64,000 bases of DNA from Kondoa malvinella. Its lineage: Eukaryota > Basidiomycota > Agaricostilbomycetes > Agaricostilbales > Kondoaceae. The notes beneath the pieces were generated by a model that searched no databases, was not told where the DNA came from, and worked only from the letters and a program-made list of their open reading frames with translations. Shown in pieces: positions 47,175-56,780 of the stretch. Made by a program: the position numbers and the translations under genes. Each line of letters opens with the position of its first letter. Positions within the stretch are counted from its first letter, which is position 1. The stretch is from assembly GCA_039545315.1 (NCBI GenBank), contig BCIM01000008.1:620001-684000 (forward strand), given 5' to 3'.

Positions 47175-49753
47175 TTACTGCCCGAACATTTGCTGCAGTC
47201 GCGCTCTAATACCCGCTGCGTCTGCTGGTTCTCTATTCGGCTCTTCGCCTTCCACAGCATCTTCATCTTCGTCTTCTTGGACACCGGGATATGCTCCTGG
47301 TGGAGCCTGACCGATTGCTTCAGCCAAAATGCCGACTTGCTCTTGCACCGCAGCTTGATCGGCTCTGTGAGACAGATCAGCAAGCATCAAGGACACCAGC
47401 TTGTAGACTGACTCTGCCCAATTCTGCCCCAAGAGATTCTGCAGCTGAGCAAGCAAGTTTCCGCGAGTCCAACCACCCTCTTCTGCGCCAGCCTGAGCAG
47501 GCTCTCTGTTCTTCCGTCGCACTCCACTAAAGTATTCCTCGTCGTAGCTGTGCACACACGGCCTGAGCTTGGAGAAATTGGATTAGTGCTTGACTTACTG
47601 AGTAGCGTCCATGGGTGGAAGTGGATCGTAAGAGAACTTTATCGATGCCAATACACCCGGTGGATAGTGAGCACGTAGAGTGGGCACATCCGCAGCTAAG
47701 ATGTGTCTCTGCGCGCTTTGGTGAGATCGACCCTTGATTCAAATGAAGGGACTTACCAGAAAGCCTGCCGGTATTATGTCTTCTCCGTAAAGGGCTTCCC
47801 CAGAGTACATTGCTTGGCCAAATTGAACGTCCGCGTTCGTGGAATCGCCTAATAGTGGTGCTGCTTGATTCACTACCTTCGTGATCCATGCCTGCAGTCA
47901 GATCAGTAAGATACAGCTAGCAGTATAGGAGAGCGTACCATGATTTCTGGCGGTCTGTACAAATTCCACGAGCGATGTATGTAGTAATGGCCAAGTAGGT
48001 GCAAGATTGAATTCGGTCTTTTCGTTCTGTCACAGTCATCAGCTCTCGACTCTTGCCTTGACTATAAAGCCTTACTCGAAACTGGTACGCAGAGCACTCC
48101 GCTTGTCCGTCCTAAACACATCCGGCACCTTCGTTCCCAATTGATCACATAGCACAGGCACCATGAAAGGAAACCTCAATATCGCTTTTAAGAGCTCCAT
48201 CTCGCTTCCTTCATGCGGTACATCTTCAGCTTTCTTACTGCTCCCAGCTTCTTCTAGATCAAACTTGATTAAAGCTTTCGCGAACGCTATTCCAGGATAC
48301 GTGTCGAATTTGAGAATACTATCTGGTGGAAGATTTGCTGCTGCGTAGGCTTTCGGTAGTGTTTCTAATAAATCGAGGAACCATTCGCCCTTTTGTGCTT
48401 TTGGTGCGAGAAATTCAAGACTAGCCCCAAGAAATGAGCATGGTCTCGGAAAGGAAGCACAAAGCTTACTGCAGCATAGAAGCATATGGATCAGAGTAAG
48501 GATCCAAGCAGAGCAGTACTTTGGTAGTTTCGAAGGCAGTCCTCCAACAACCACGTTTCGTCAAACTGGTGATTTTGCGATCGAGCGCTCTGAACAGCCC
48601 GCGGTTTTCAATCTTCTCGAATGCAAGCCGAGCAGAACCGTTGCTCAGTGAGAAAGAAGCTGCGAAAGCCCGTTCGAAAGCATGAATGGCGCGATTGAGG
48701 AAATCATCTGATTGACCTGCGTCGCCTTGCTCTGTCCGATGTGTCAGCTATGAGTTTTTCAAGGTGGGGAAGCATACGATTCGACATCTCGGCCAATTGC
48801 AATAGCGTATCGAGATGATAGGGATGTAGGTACAGAAGCGCTTGTAGAGCACTGACATCCGAGGCAGAAACAGCTTGCAAAAACATGCTTTGACATTCTT
48901 TATAGCTGTTGCTGTGCACGAAAGTATAGATAGCTTCACCACCAGGGCAGACTGAATCGTTCATACTTTCCATTGATAAGCCTGATTTGACAGATCCGAC
49001 GGGAGCCCAGTGAGAAGCAGGTTTGGCCAAGAAATTGCGCTGACGAGCAGATGAAGTGGGTTGAGCTCTTCTACCTCCTCGCGTAGCAGGTTGGGCAGCT
49101 GCTGAATTGATGATTTTACTGCCAAACATTCGTTTGAGCTCGACATCTGGATCAAGGTGTTTCGTTTCGATGGACAGCAAGGGTCGAAGCAACGAAGGAG
49201 CGGAAGAGGTTCCTTGAGTGTGAATCTGAGCTGCAGCTGGTGCTTGTGTTTGCTCAAGACCCAGATCTTGGAGTGCTTGATCGATCTCGTCTAGCTTTTT
49301 GGCCTTTTTGACTGGCACAGCAGGTGTTTCCTCTTCGACTAGAGCTGTCGTTGCTGTAGATTTCTTCTTCTTTTTCTTGTTCTTCTTCTTGGTCTACTAA
49401 TGCATCAGCTAGACCTCGGTGGTGACATGACGCCGGCTTACCTTTACAGCGCTGGTCTCTGGCTCTGGATCTGAGCTCGATAGTTCCTCAACATCATCAC
49501 TTGCCAGCTGTACACACGCTTAGAGGGTATTGAGCTGCTCTGTTGAGTACTCACAGAGGCAAAGGCGCTCTTCGGTGCTTGAGGTTCGACTTCTTCCTCT
49601 CCAGAATCGTCGTCCAATGCTTGATGAGCTGCTTTGAGCGATTCAAGCTCTTGCTGCGCTTTGGCTTGTCGCTTGGAGACCATCCGTGACTTGTCGCTGT
49701 AGGGTAGCAAAGGAGAATCGAAATATTTCTTTCAATAATGACGGCGATGTCAT
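47175..49753 (-). CDS. RQC1: Rqc1/TCF25, ribosome quality-control complex subunit
   Basis: Ten exons (49743-49753, 49555-49696, 49442-49507, 48778-49393, 48470-48731, 48076-48420, 47939-48026, 47757-47891, 47599-47708, 47175-47547) give about 715 aa. A charged head with a lysine-rich block is followed by the TCF25 domain: HPYHLDTLLQLAEMS, QGDAGQSDDFLNRAIHAFER, RGCWRTAFETTKVLLCLDPY, then FSLEFLAP-like helices and HLLGHYYIHRSWNLYRPP. The tail is acidic and Gln/Arg-rich. Rqc1 works with Ltn1, Rqc2 and Cdc48 on 60S subunits carrying stalled nascent chains. The start is uncertain: an 11-nt first exon with a 46-nt intron is proposed, but the in-frame ATG at 49683 is a simpler alternative. Gene identity does not depend on it. 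Confidence 0.88.
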
Positions 49754-50290
49754 GTTCGAGCTATACCCGCAATGGACGAGATACCACAATCTGTCGCCGA
49801 TATCCACACGGCCTACTATATCCCGGAATTGATACTGTCTGCTACCGTGCTTCGATGTGCCGATAATCTGTCAAATCACTAGCGCCAAATCTTTGTGTGT
49901 CTCGTTGCTGTTGTCGTGCGATTTGGGCACCGTTTGCAGCATTCATGTAGCCCATCAAGAGCTATTGCTCTCATACTCGATCTGGCCGGATCTCTGCTCT
50001 TTCGATTGCCAAAGCTTCCGCGATGCTTGCTCTTTTACTCGTCCATCACTACGCGATTCGGATGACCTGTTCCGAGCGCTATACTGCGGTTGCAAGCATT
50101 CGACCGACGACTTAAGTTTCAATTGCTTCTGTCGTTGACGAGATTGCTTTATGACCTATCGACAAAGCATTCTTTGGAGAAAGCTTGGGAACGGGCACAC
50201 GTCAAATCTATCTACCTCAAGACCGTAATTGCCACTATCCTGCTATATACAAAAGGCGTTTGAGTTCGCGCGCGTACAGCCGTATAGCCA
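49754..50290. other. promoter-side intergenic region of RQC1
   Basis: This stretch of 537 bp between two minus-strand genes includes a plus-strand frame of 93 codons (49857-50138) rich in Cys and Ser but without motifs, which I do not accept as a gene. It most likely holds the RQC1 promoter and the 3' end of the downstream small gene. Confidence 0.45.
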
Positions 50291-50927
50291 TCATCCCTCG
50301 CTTCCAAGAGCCCTTAATTCGTCACGACTAGAAAGTTGTTAAGACTCTGGCTGAGCAGGGCTTGATGACTGACATGCGTGTCTCCTCTTTCTGTAGTATG
50401 TCTATCTCCATGTCGATAGTCTTGACTACCTGGGCTGGAGCATTGAGATCCATGCCTTTGTCCATGCTGTTGCAGCATCAGCTCTTTCGTTGATCAATCT
50501 AGCAGCATTGAGACGTACCAGGCGTACAGCTGTGCCAGAGCGTTCTGCTTTTGCTTTTGGCTGATCTTGCATTGGCTGATGATCTGTTGTAGCTCTTCCG
50601 AAAGCAATTGTTTCTTCTGCATTTCAGCAATCGTTACTGAAGAGTCTTAGAATGATGTCTCCGGGTAGAAGCAGCGATGCTGACTCACGCGGTTTTGCCT
50701 GGGAGCCGAGAGTAGGCGTCAGTGTATAGCTATAGACAGCATGAACACGAGCTTCACCTTTTGCGGTGACTAAAAATACACAAGATTCAAAAATGAGAGT
50801 GTGGCAAGTCGAATGCAGAGTCAGAACATACTGAGGGCTGGTCTCTGGTGATACCTATTACGCTACCACTAGAGGAAGAGTTGGGAAGGGACTGCGTCCG
50901 TTCATCCCACTTCCCGAACACGCCCAT
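50291..50927 (-). CDS. 121-aa helical protein of unknown function
   Basis: Six exons (50832-50927, 50758-50769, 50689-50698, 50519-50636, 50374-50466, 50291-50327) join into a single frame of 121 aa. Each junction has a GT donor, a branch-like CTGAC/CTAAG/TTAAC and an AG acceptor. Exons 2 and 3 are just 12 and 10 nt. The head (MGVFGKWDERTQ) is polar. The core is strongly helical and Gln/Lys/Glu-rich (TIAEMQKKQLLSEELQQII, then KISQKQKQNALAQLY), followed by a DLNAPAQVVKTIDMEIDIL helix and an EETRIRDEL end. I do not recognise the family; a small coiled-coil subunit of a larger complex is a guess. The last intron choice avoids a less plausible readthrough tail. Confidence 0.6.
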
Positions 50928-51534
50928 TCGCGATTCGTTCTGCGTGGAAAATGAGCCTAATGATCGTGTGGGATAGGACAGCAGCGTACTGGATAGCTCA
51001 TAATGACACCAGAGGAAAGAGATAGAAGGCAGCAAAGAGAGAGCGAGAGTGAGTTGAAGTCGTCAAATGCATTCGCAACAGTAATGCGCATGCCAAACCG
51101 TGTGGATCCGTGCTCAATTGAATTACGTATCTCTGTTAAAGTCATTGACCATCGATGGTCAAGCCTAGGGCAAAAAGGCATGACTTCCAGGATCTAATAA
51201 CAAGAGCAGAATAAACAATAATAACCATCTAGATGGAAAATCGGTCAACTGAATTGCATTTTTGGCTGTTAAAACGACATGTCCGCACTCCAGTATCGGT
51301 CGACGTGATACCATGCCTACTTGCATGTCCTTTGGTCCTTGAGAAGGGAACAGGCGATCGCGTTGCGGTCAAGAGATGTTTTAGTGACTGTTCTTCAATA
51401 CTTCGCAGTCGCCCTCAGCTGTCAGAGCCTTGTCTTTATTCGTTCTTCCTTCGATTACAAGCACAGTCGCCTCCAATCGTTTCATCGAACACCTTTTCTG
51501 TCGTTCCCCCAAGTATGGAGTTTCGAAGGCAATC
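50928..51534. other. intergenic region without a supported gene
   Basis: Short ORFs of 64-101 codons occur on the plus strand, but they lack motifs and have no splice continuity. The region should contain the promoter of the 121-aa protein gene. Nothing else is identified. Confidence 0.45.
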
Positions 51535-52020
51535 TTAACGATTAACGATTCTCGATTGGCATCGCTTCAAGCATATAGCTAGAAGCTTGGGTACAAAACT
51601 AACATCCCGCCCGGGCCCAATCACCGCGCTCTCCTGGCGCACATTGTTCATGTTGTTTCCATCTAACGTTTCCTCAAATCTTGCCTGCTGCTTTCTCCTT
51701 CTCCAATTCTGCTGCTGTCTTGCTCCCCAGATGTATCCGACCATGCGCACTGCTGCGTAGTGCCAGCCATCATGCAGGCGTTTGACTAGTTTGGCTTGCG
51801 CAATGTTGTCTCTGTAGTCGAAGATGTGATCTGTTGAATGTGTAAAGCCCATCCACGACCTACGTTCGTCATCGTTCCAGGAGGACCCGTCTGTGAGTAT
51901 TTGTGTAGCAGTGTAACATAAGAGTTCGTGCTGATTATCTGTCAGAGCCAGTTCTTCATCTTCTTCTGCCTTTTGGATCGCTTTCTTCGCGAGTTGCTTG
52001 ATTTCTTTGCTCGTCTTGCT
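51535..52020 (-). CDS. hypothetical ORF, start unresolved
   Basis: A minus-strand frame is open from about 52020 to a stop at 51535, roughly 160 codons, with coding-like composition: a Lys/Glu-rich helix (KKAIQKAEEDEELAL), DGSSWNDDERRSWMGFTH, and KRLHDGWHYAAVRMVGYIW. I recognise no family. The first in-frame ATG is at 51852, giving 105 aa. Upstream the frame is closed by a TGA just before an acceptor-like TTCCACAG, so an earlier exon is possible, but none could be joined in phase. The tRNA candidate starts about 110 bp upstream on the other strand. Confidence 0.4.
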   Translation of the reverse strand, partial: SKTSKEIKQLAKKAIQKAEEDEELALTDNQHELLCYTATQILTDGSSWNDDERRSWMGFTHSTDHIFDYRDNIAQAKLVKRLHDGWHYAAVRMVGYIWGARQQQNWRRRKQQARFEETLDGNNMNNVRQESAVIGPGRDVSFVPKLLAICLKRCQSRIVNR

Positions 52021-52129
52021 TCTGTGGAATCAAAATGATGTCGTTTCGGCACGCTTTTGGTCTTAAACTTACAGTCAAAAGTTGAAACGTTCATACATTG
52101 CTTCACGCGGCGATCAAAACACCAAATAC

Positions 52130-52267
52130 GCCTTGATCGTCTAGGGGTTAGGACGTTAGTCTCATATGGTCTCATATCGTGGCATCTGAAAACGTAAGTC
52201 GAGCCTTCCGTATTTACAATTCTCCATCTAACGATTCCAAAGACGAGTTCGATTCTCGTTCGAGGCA
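52130..52267 (+). tRNA. tRNA-like gene, intron-containing or degenerate; isotype unresolved
   Basis: A seven-base acceptor stem pairs GCCTTGA (52130-52136) with TCGAGGC (52260-52266), with discriminator A at 52267. A D-arm/A box lies at 52139-52154 and a T-arm/B box at 52243-52259 (ACGAG, TTCGATT, CTCGT). Between them lie 88 nt, implying a long intron or insertion. Read canonically, the anticodon loop is CTCATAT (anticodon CAT, Met). Its 5' stem TTAGT can pair with TCTAA at 52227-52231 apart from one U-U, but that leaves an 11-nt variable region, and a competing 6-bp pairing CGTTAG/CTAACG exists. A TCTCATAT motif is directly repeated at 52160 and 52170. Function is therefore uncertain. Confidence 0.5.
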
Positions 52268-53343
52268 GGAGGGTCTACCATCCATCTTTTTTGCCACCGA
52301 AATCAATCAAACATTTTTTTGTCTTTGGTTCTTTTTGCAGTGTCCCAGGTCAGAATATGAATGCGCTGTGCCCTGTGAGATGCTACTGCAGCTACACGTC
52401 CTTCAGGACCTAGACATCGTTGACGTACAGCTAGAGAGCGTCTGCTTTGGATATGCGTGTGCGAGCTGAAGTGACGCAGAATAGACGCTGCCCCATGCTT
52501 CATCCTATCGTACGAGAAAGGCAAGAGTCAGTACGATAGTTCAAAGGCGTGAAAGAGATAGTATCTCCTCAAGGTCATCTTGCACCGAAACGAAACACAG
52601 CAAATTGACGGCTTCGACTAGCTTTACACTTTTGCGAGAAAGGCCAAGCAGTCTATGCGAGAAGCTTGCAAAGGAGCCAAGTCTCACACCGGGTTTACGG
52701 AAGGCGACAGCGTCGCCCTTTGCAGGTGCATGCCAGATTTGTTGGAATTCGACTTCATGCAAAAAAAAAAAACAGCGAGCGAGAAACGGAAAACGCCGCT
52801 CACGTCGATTAGACGCTCGGAGCCGAAAGACGTTACGATCTCTGGTAGAAGCTGGAGCGGCCGGGTGAGTTTGTAGGCGAAGGAAAGAATAGTTGTACAG
52901 TCGTCCAAAAGTCGGAAAGGCAGCTATGTCAAACGTGCTTAAAGAGGGATGGAAGTATAGGGCGTAGTGAAGGAAACCATGTTGCGAGAGAACAAGACTA
53001 GCAGAAGATACGATAGAAAGATCAAATGATGGAGGGGAAAGAAGAGAGTAAAGGACTGAAATCTGGCGCTACAGCAGCAGAAAGGAGGCTAGCCAGCTAT
53101 GAATAAGAAAACAAAGACCATCCCGTACCGGATATGGAAGATACCAAGCGAATCCAAGGTAGCGAATGCGACGTGCGACTGGAATGCTGATGTCGAGCAG
53201 GATGAATTGCGATAAGGCAGATCAAGGCAGCGAGACCAGAGTTGGAGCTCAGCCTAGCGTGGCCTACAGAGATAGACATATAGGCAGAGCATGAAATCAC
53301 TAAGAGCGCCAGTTGCCAGCCGCTTTGAACTTGGTATGACTTG
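52268..53343. other. 1.1-kb region without a supported gene
   Basis: Short ORFs on both strands (up to 87 codons) lack motifs. A run of 13 A residues lies at 52760-52772, and the sequence from about 52900 to 53100 is purine-rich on the plus strand. No retroelement, target-site duplication or additional RNA gene could be recognised. Confidence 0.4.
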
Positions 53344-53574
53344 TCAAAGGTCTCGGAAATTGCGTGTCAGAGGCCAGTCGTGAGCCTTTAGAGCATTTCC
53401 ATGAGAAAGATTGAGAGCCATTTCTCGAAAAGCGTCTTTGCTGTCGAAGAAATTAGCGACAGTAATGGTTCAGACCGCAAGTGAAGATGACATGGATGAT
53501 GACTCACGCAGAGCACTCTGGCTAGTCTGACCTGAATACGCATTCCTAAGGAGCCAGCAGTTGGCAAGATGCAT
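53344..53574 (-). CDS. possible 55-aa protein overlapping the GNAT stop codon
   Basis: The ATG at 53574 overlaps the TAA of the upstream acetyltransferase gene in the form TAATG. Joining 53504-53574 and 53344-53440 (63-nt intron, GTCATC donor, GACAG acceptor) gives 55 aa with a protein-like composition (NCWLLRNAYSGQT, then DAFREMALNLSHGNALKAHDW). I recognise no family, and the donor is weak. It may equally be 3' UTR of the GNAT gene. Confidence 0.3.
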
Positions 53575-54499
53575 TAATGTATTTCTTTTGAATGCCTCCA
53601 ACGCATGACATGCCAAAGAATGCTCTTCTTTCCATCTGGCGCAGGCAGCATAGTTTGATATATATCTTCGAAGCCTCTCTTCCCGTAGAAAGGTAGATTG
53701 TTCAATTTGTCGACTTGCAAGTAAACGTCACAACCTAACGACTGGGCCTGAAGTTTTCATTAGACGTGCACTTCGCAAGACGGCAGCACATACCTTGTCA
53801 CAGACTGCTTCTAGAAGAGCGCTGGCGATGCCTTTCTCTCTGTGCTTCTCATCCACAACAAGAACCATCAGATTCATTCCCTTCTTATAGTCAGGATCGG
53901 CTGCTAGATCTGCTGCAGCTACAGCTGGGCCGAGCTGTCGTTCTTCGTCAATATTAAGCCTTGAAAAGGCACAGAGACCAACCTCATCGTTCAGATAGGC
54001 CAAGTGCTTCGGATACTTTTTCATCTCAGTTATGGCCTTCTCGCGCCATCTTCCACCCAAGCGCGAGTCGTACGCAGTGCCTGGTGGAAAGCACAGCGCA
54101 AGACCTTGTGTGTCGTTGACAGTCAACACAAAACCGGTGCGAATGGCACCAGCGGTTCTGGCTCGTGACGATGCTACAGACTGTTGTCTCAGACGGGCAG
54201 CACCACGCGATGCGGCCAGAACTGACCTTTCCAGAGCTCCGCATCTTGCTCGTACTGTATATTCGTATCAGCATAAGCCCAGTTCTCAAGCATTGCCCGC
54301 CTTACTGTGCACCCGTTTACAGCTATGTCGAAATCGCTCGTTTCCCCTTTTCCAAATGCAGCAGCCATAAGATCGCCAAGAGCCACAATCTCCTCGTCTG
54401 GATTAGATGAGTTACGATAGCAGCATTGCCGCGCAGATGGATCATACCTTCCAGTGATTCGCGTTCGACGACTTGGTATGGTTGAGCAGCTACGGTCAT
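53574..54499 (-). CDS. GNAT-family N-acetyltransferase
   Basis: Four exons (54448-54499, 54227-54397, 53794-54173, 53574-53747) give 258 aa. The acetyl-CoA binding core is visible as LMVLVVDEKHREKGIASALLEAVCDKA, where the R/K-x-x-G-x-A turn stands in for the usual Q/R-x-x-G-x-G/A, followed by VYLQVDKLNNLPFYGKRGFE, the typical GNAT beta5/alpha4 end. The N-terminal 60 residues contain LGDLMAAAFGKGE and a Trp-rich linker. This class of fungal GNAT proteins acts on small molecules or peptides; the substrate is unknown. It is unrelated in detail to the RimJ-like GNAT at 25922. The start is the first ATG, supported by the 51-codon-plus-one phase into exon 2. Confidence 0.8.
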
Positions 54500-54623
54500 T
54501 GCGATATCCAACTGTTGAGACGTAAATGGAAGGTGAAGGAGGAAAAAAGCAGAAGAAGGCCGTTCGGAAGCAAAAGACATCGCCTCGAATGCTGTGTGAC
54601 TTCTGGCCGGCAATGCCGACAGA

Positions 54624-55418
54624 TCATAGCGTCATAGCGGTGCAGTCACTGACAATGTATGTTGTGCGGTACAAAGTCATTGCTGCGGTTCGTTGGTCTT
54701 CCAGTATGAAAGCACAAGACAGTCTCTTCGTAATTTGACCGAGGAGCACAGAGTCATAAAGCACTGATTGTCTAGCTCGTTTCGCCCTCTGAGAAGATAT
54801 GTAGCTGCGTAGCATTTGCAATATACAGTAGCCGAGACAGGTGAGAGAAAGGTCCCTTGTTATCAGTCCGAGATGCAAGAGGCTGACAACGACTGTGCCC
54901 GCTGCTTGACTTGCAATTGACAAGAAGAGCCACTTTAAGCGCATGTAGGCGCCTAGAATAGTAGCATGAGTAGCTGATAGGCTTCCATTGCCTGCGTATC
55001 GGATCTTGCTGCGCTTTTCGTCGACATAGTACGCTCTGAAGTGTTCAAAGCGGCCGTTGCCTGCTCTAGCAGCCGTTGCTGACTTGGAAATGGGATGGCA
55101 GATATGGCCGTGCAAGATTGAAAAAAATGACCATGCTTTTTGGCGTATTATCAAGTAAAGGCCGTGTGCTTTACAGGAGAGACATCTGACGAGGTCCATC
55201 AAAGCCGCTACAGCGTCTGGATTAATCTCGTTCTGCCACTGTCTCTTGCGCTCTCGTTGGAGTTCCGGAACTCCTGGCCAGAACTGTTGCGGGCGTCTAT
55301 GCTTCTGCGTGTTTCTCGCAATAGGCAGGTCGCGCGGCATGAAACAGGAACGAGTACAGAACAGGCACGAGTAGCTGCCACGAAACTCCTCTTTCGCCTG
55401 TTGTGCCCGACCGACCAT
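54624..55418 (-). CDS. long unexplained minus-strand ORF (265 codons)
   Basis: An uninterrupted frame runs from ATG 55416-55418 to a stop at 54624, with no gene on the other strand to explain it. It has a polar N-terminal half (HRRPQQFWPGVPELQRERK) and a hydrophobic stretch (LKWLFLSIASQAAGTVVVSLL) that could be a membrane span. Cys and Trp are frequent and no family is recognised. It sits between the divergent GNAT and HELGH genes, where promoters are expected, and unlike its neighbours it would be intronless. It could be a lineage-specific gene or a chance ORF. Confidence 0.3.
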   Translation of the reverse strand: MVGRAQQAKEEFRGSYSCLFCTRSCFMPRDLPIARNTQKHRRPQQFWPGVPELQRERKRQWQNEINPDAVAALMDLVRCLSCKAHGLYLIIRQKAWSFFSILHGHICHPISKSATAARAGNGRFEHFRAYYVDEKRSKIRYAGNGSLSATHATILGAYMRLKWLFLSIASQAAGTVVVSLLHLGLITRDLSLTCLGYCILQMLRSYISSQRAKRARQSVLYDSVLLGQITKRLSCAFILEDQRTAAMTLYRTTYIVSDCTAMTL

Positions 55419-55554
55419 CTCGTGATATCTGCAAGCGACCCAGCACAAGCGAATTCTCCACAGCTATAGCTACTACAAGTACTGCTACCATGTTTGTCCT
55501 CAAGGTCTGCGCGCCTGTCACCTCTGATTGGTCCAAACCGGCACATGTCAATAC

Positions 55555-56486
55555 ATGTCTTTCAATGATCTAATGATCTTCAAGGCACTCAATAACGATG
55601 CGCACGTCCGGTCTGCCTTCTATCCTCTCTTTTCCGGATCCGCTTCGTCTCCTCAACGGAATCGAGACCAACGAATCGCTTTCAATGAATCGCTCGACGT
55701 CTTCCTCGCGCATCACTTGCCGGAAGTTCATCTGGTCGAGTGTGCAGAATATGCCTTCGTCTATTCGAACTCAGAGTGCGCCATCCGGGTCAACAGATGG
55801 CTTGCAGTAGCACTCGAGAGGGCAGTGACGCAGTTGCATATGAACATGGCCGCTGTGCAGATGGCTTTCCTCATAACGGTTCTTCACGAACTCGGGCACG
55901 CCTATAGTCTATTCGTGCGAAATGGTTTAGTCAGTCCATCACTGTTGTCTGCAGCCGGAAGAGCAGATGTTGTGATAGAGCGTGGACTGGATGGGTTGGC
56001 GATAAAGAATGCAGATGGTTCGCCTAAGCAAGTGAATCTAGGAGAAGCGGGTTATCTGGTCGAGCAACGTCTCTTGGGCAACACCTATACACTATCGGCT
56101 TTGTCGCAAAGGTCAGCAGACAACTCATGGCTGTCTATCCGTGGTAAGGAAGTGCAGGACACTAACAAGGCGAATTACGCCATCAGTAAGGCGCAACCTT
56201 CCATCCTCTACATCGTTGATCCCTTGCTCTAGGTCACCTCATCGCTGGACAGTGGATGCAAAACTTTGCAGCGCTTCGCCTAACCGAACTATCGCTTGAT
56301 AACGCTTCAACTGCCGCTCCCGATCGCGATGTAGCAAGACTCAAGCTGGTCGACGCTCTGGATTCGCACAGGCCTGCAGTTGATCCGATAACCTCGGAGC
56401 GAGGCAATCGGCAGTTGCTTGCTATCGACATGACGGGTAGGACTAGGACTGTCACTGTAGATTGGGAGGGTCCTGACATGCCGTGA
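55555..56486 (+). CDS. HELGH-motif protein, putative metalloprotease-like, function unknown
   Basis: Two exons (55555-56185, 56233-56486) give 294 aa. A zinc-binding HExxH motif, HELGH at about residues 111-115, sits at the end of a hydrophobic helix (AAVQMAFLITVLHELGHAY), exactly as in zincins. A Glu-containing stretch about 60 residues later (NLGEAGYLVEQRL) could supply a third ligand. The C-terminal exon is Arg/Asp-rich and ends in DWEGPDMP. No signal peptide is evident. I know of no named family matching the whole; peptidase activity is inferred from the motif only. It is co-directional with the AEC transporter 294 bp downstream. Confidence 0.65.
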
Positions 56487-56780
56487 TATGTATCTCATCT
56501 ATGGCATTATTGATCCAACGTAGTCGCTTGCTCGAGTCATGCTTTGCTTCGGCACATTGAGGCTGTGCGGCTTTAACCTTGTTCTTTAACAGCAAAGCAA
56601 GGAGTGCAGTATCGCTCAAGTGTTACATTCAATGCACAGCAATAAGCTCTCGTAGCCTATCTATCCCGTGCAAGCCTCCGATCGTCTCGTCTCGTTCTCT
56701 GGTGGGCCTTATCAATTTTTGGGTCAAGGCAAAATACTCATGACCCAGCAAGCAGAAACGGCTGTATCCAAGAGTTTGAG

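Noticed and set aside
52760..52772. A13 tract that might mark a retroposed copy
   Set aside because: No coding or RNA-derived sequence precedes it and no target-site duplication is visible.
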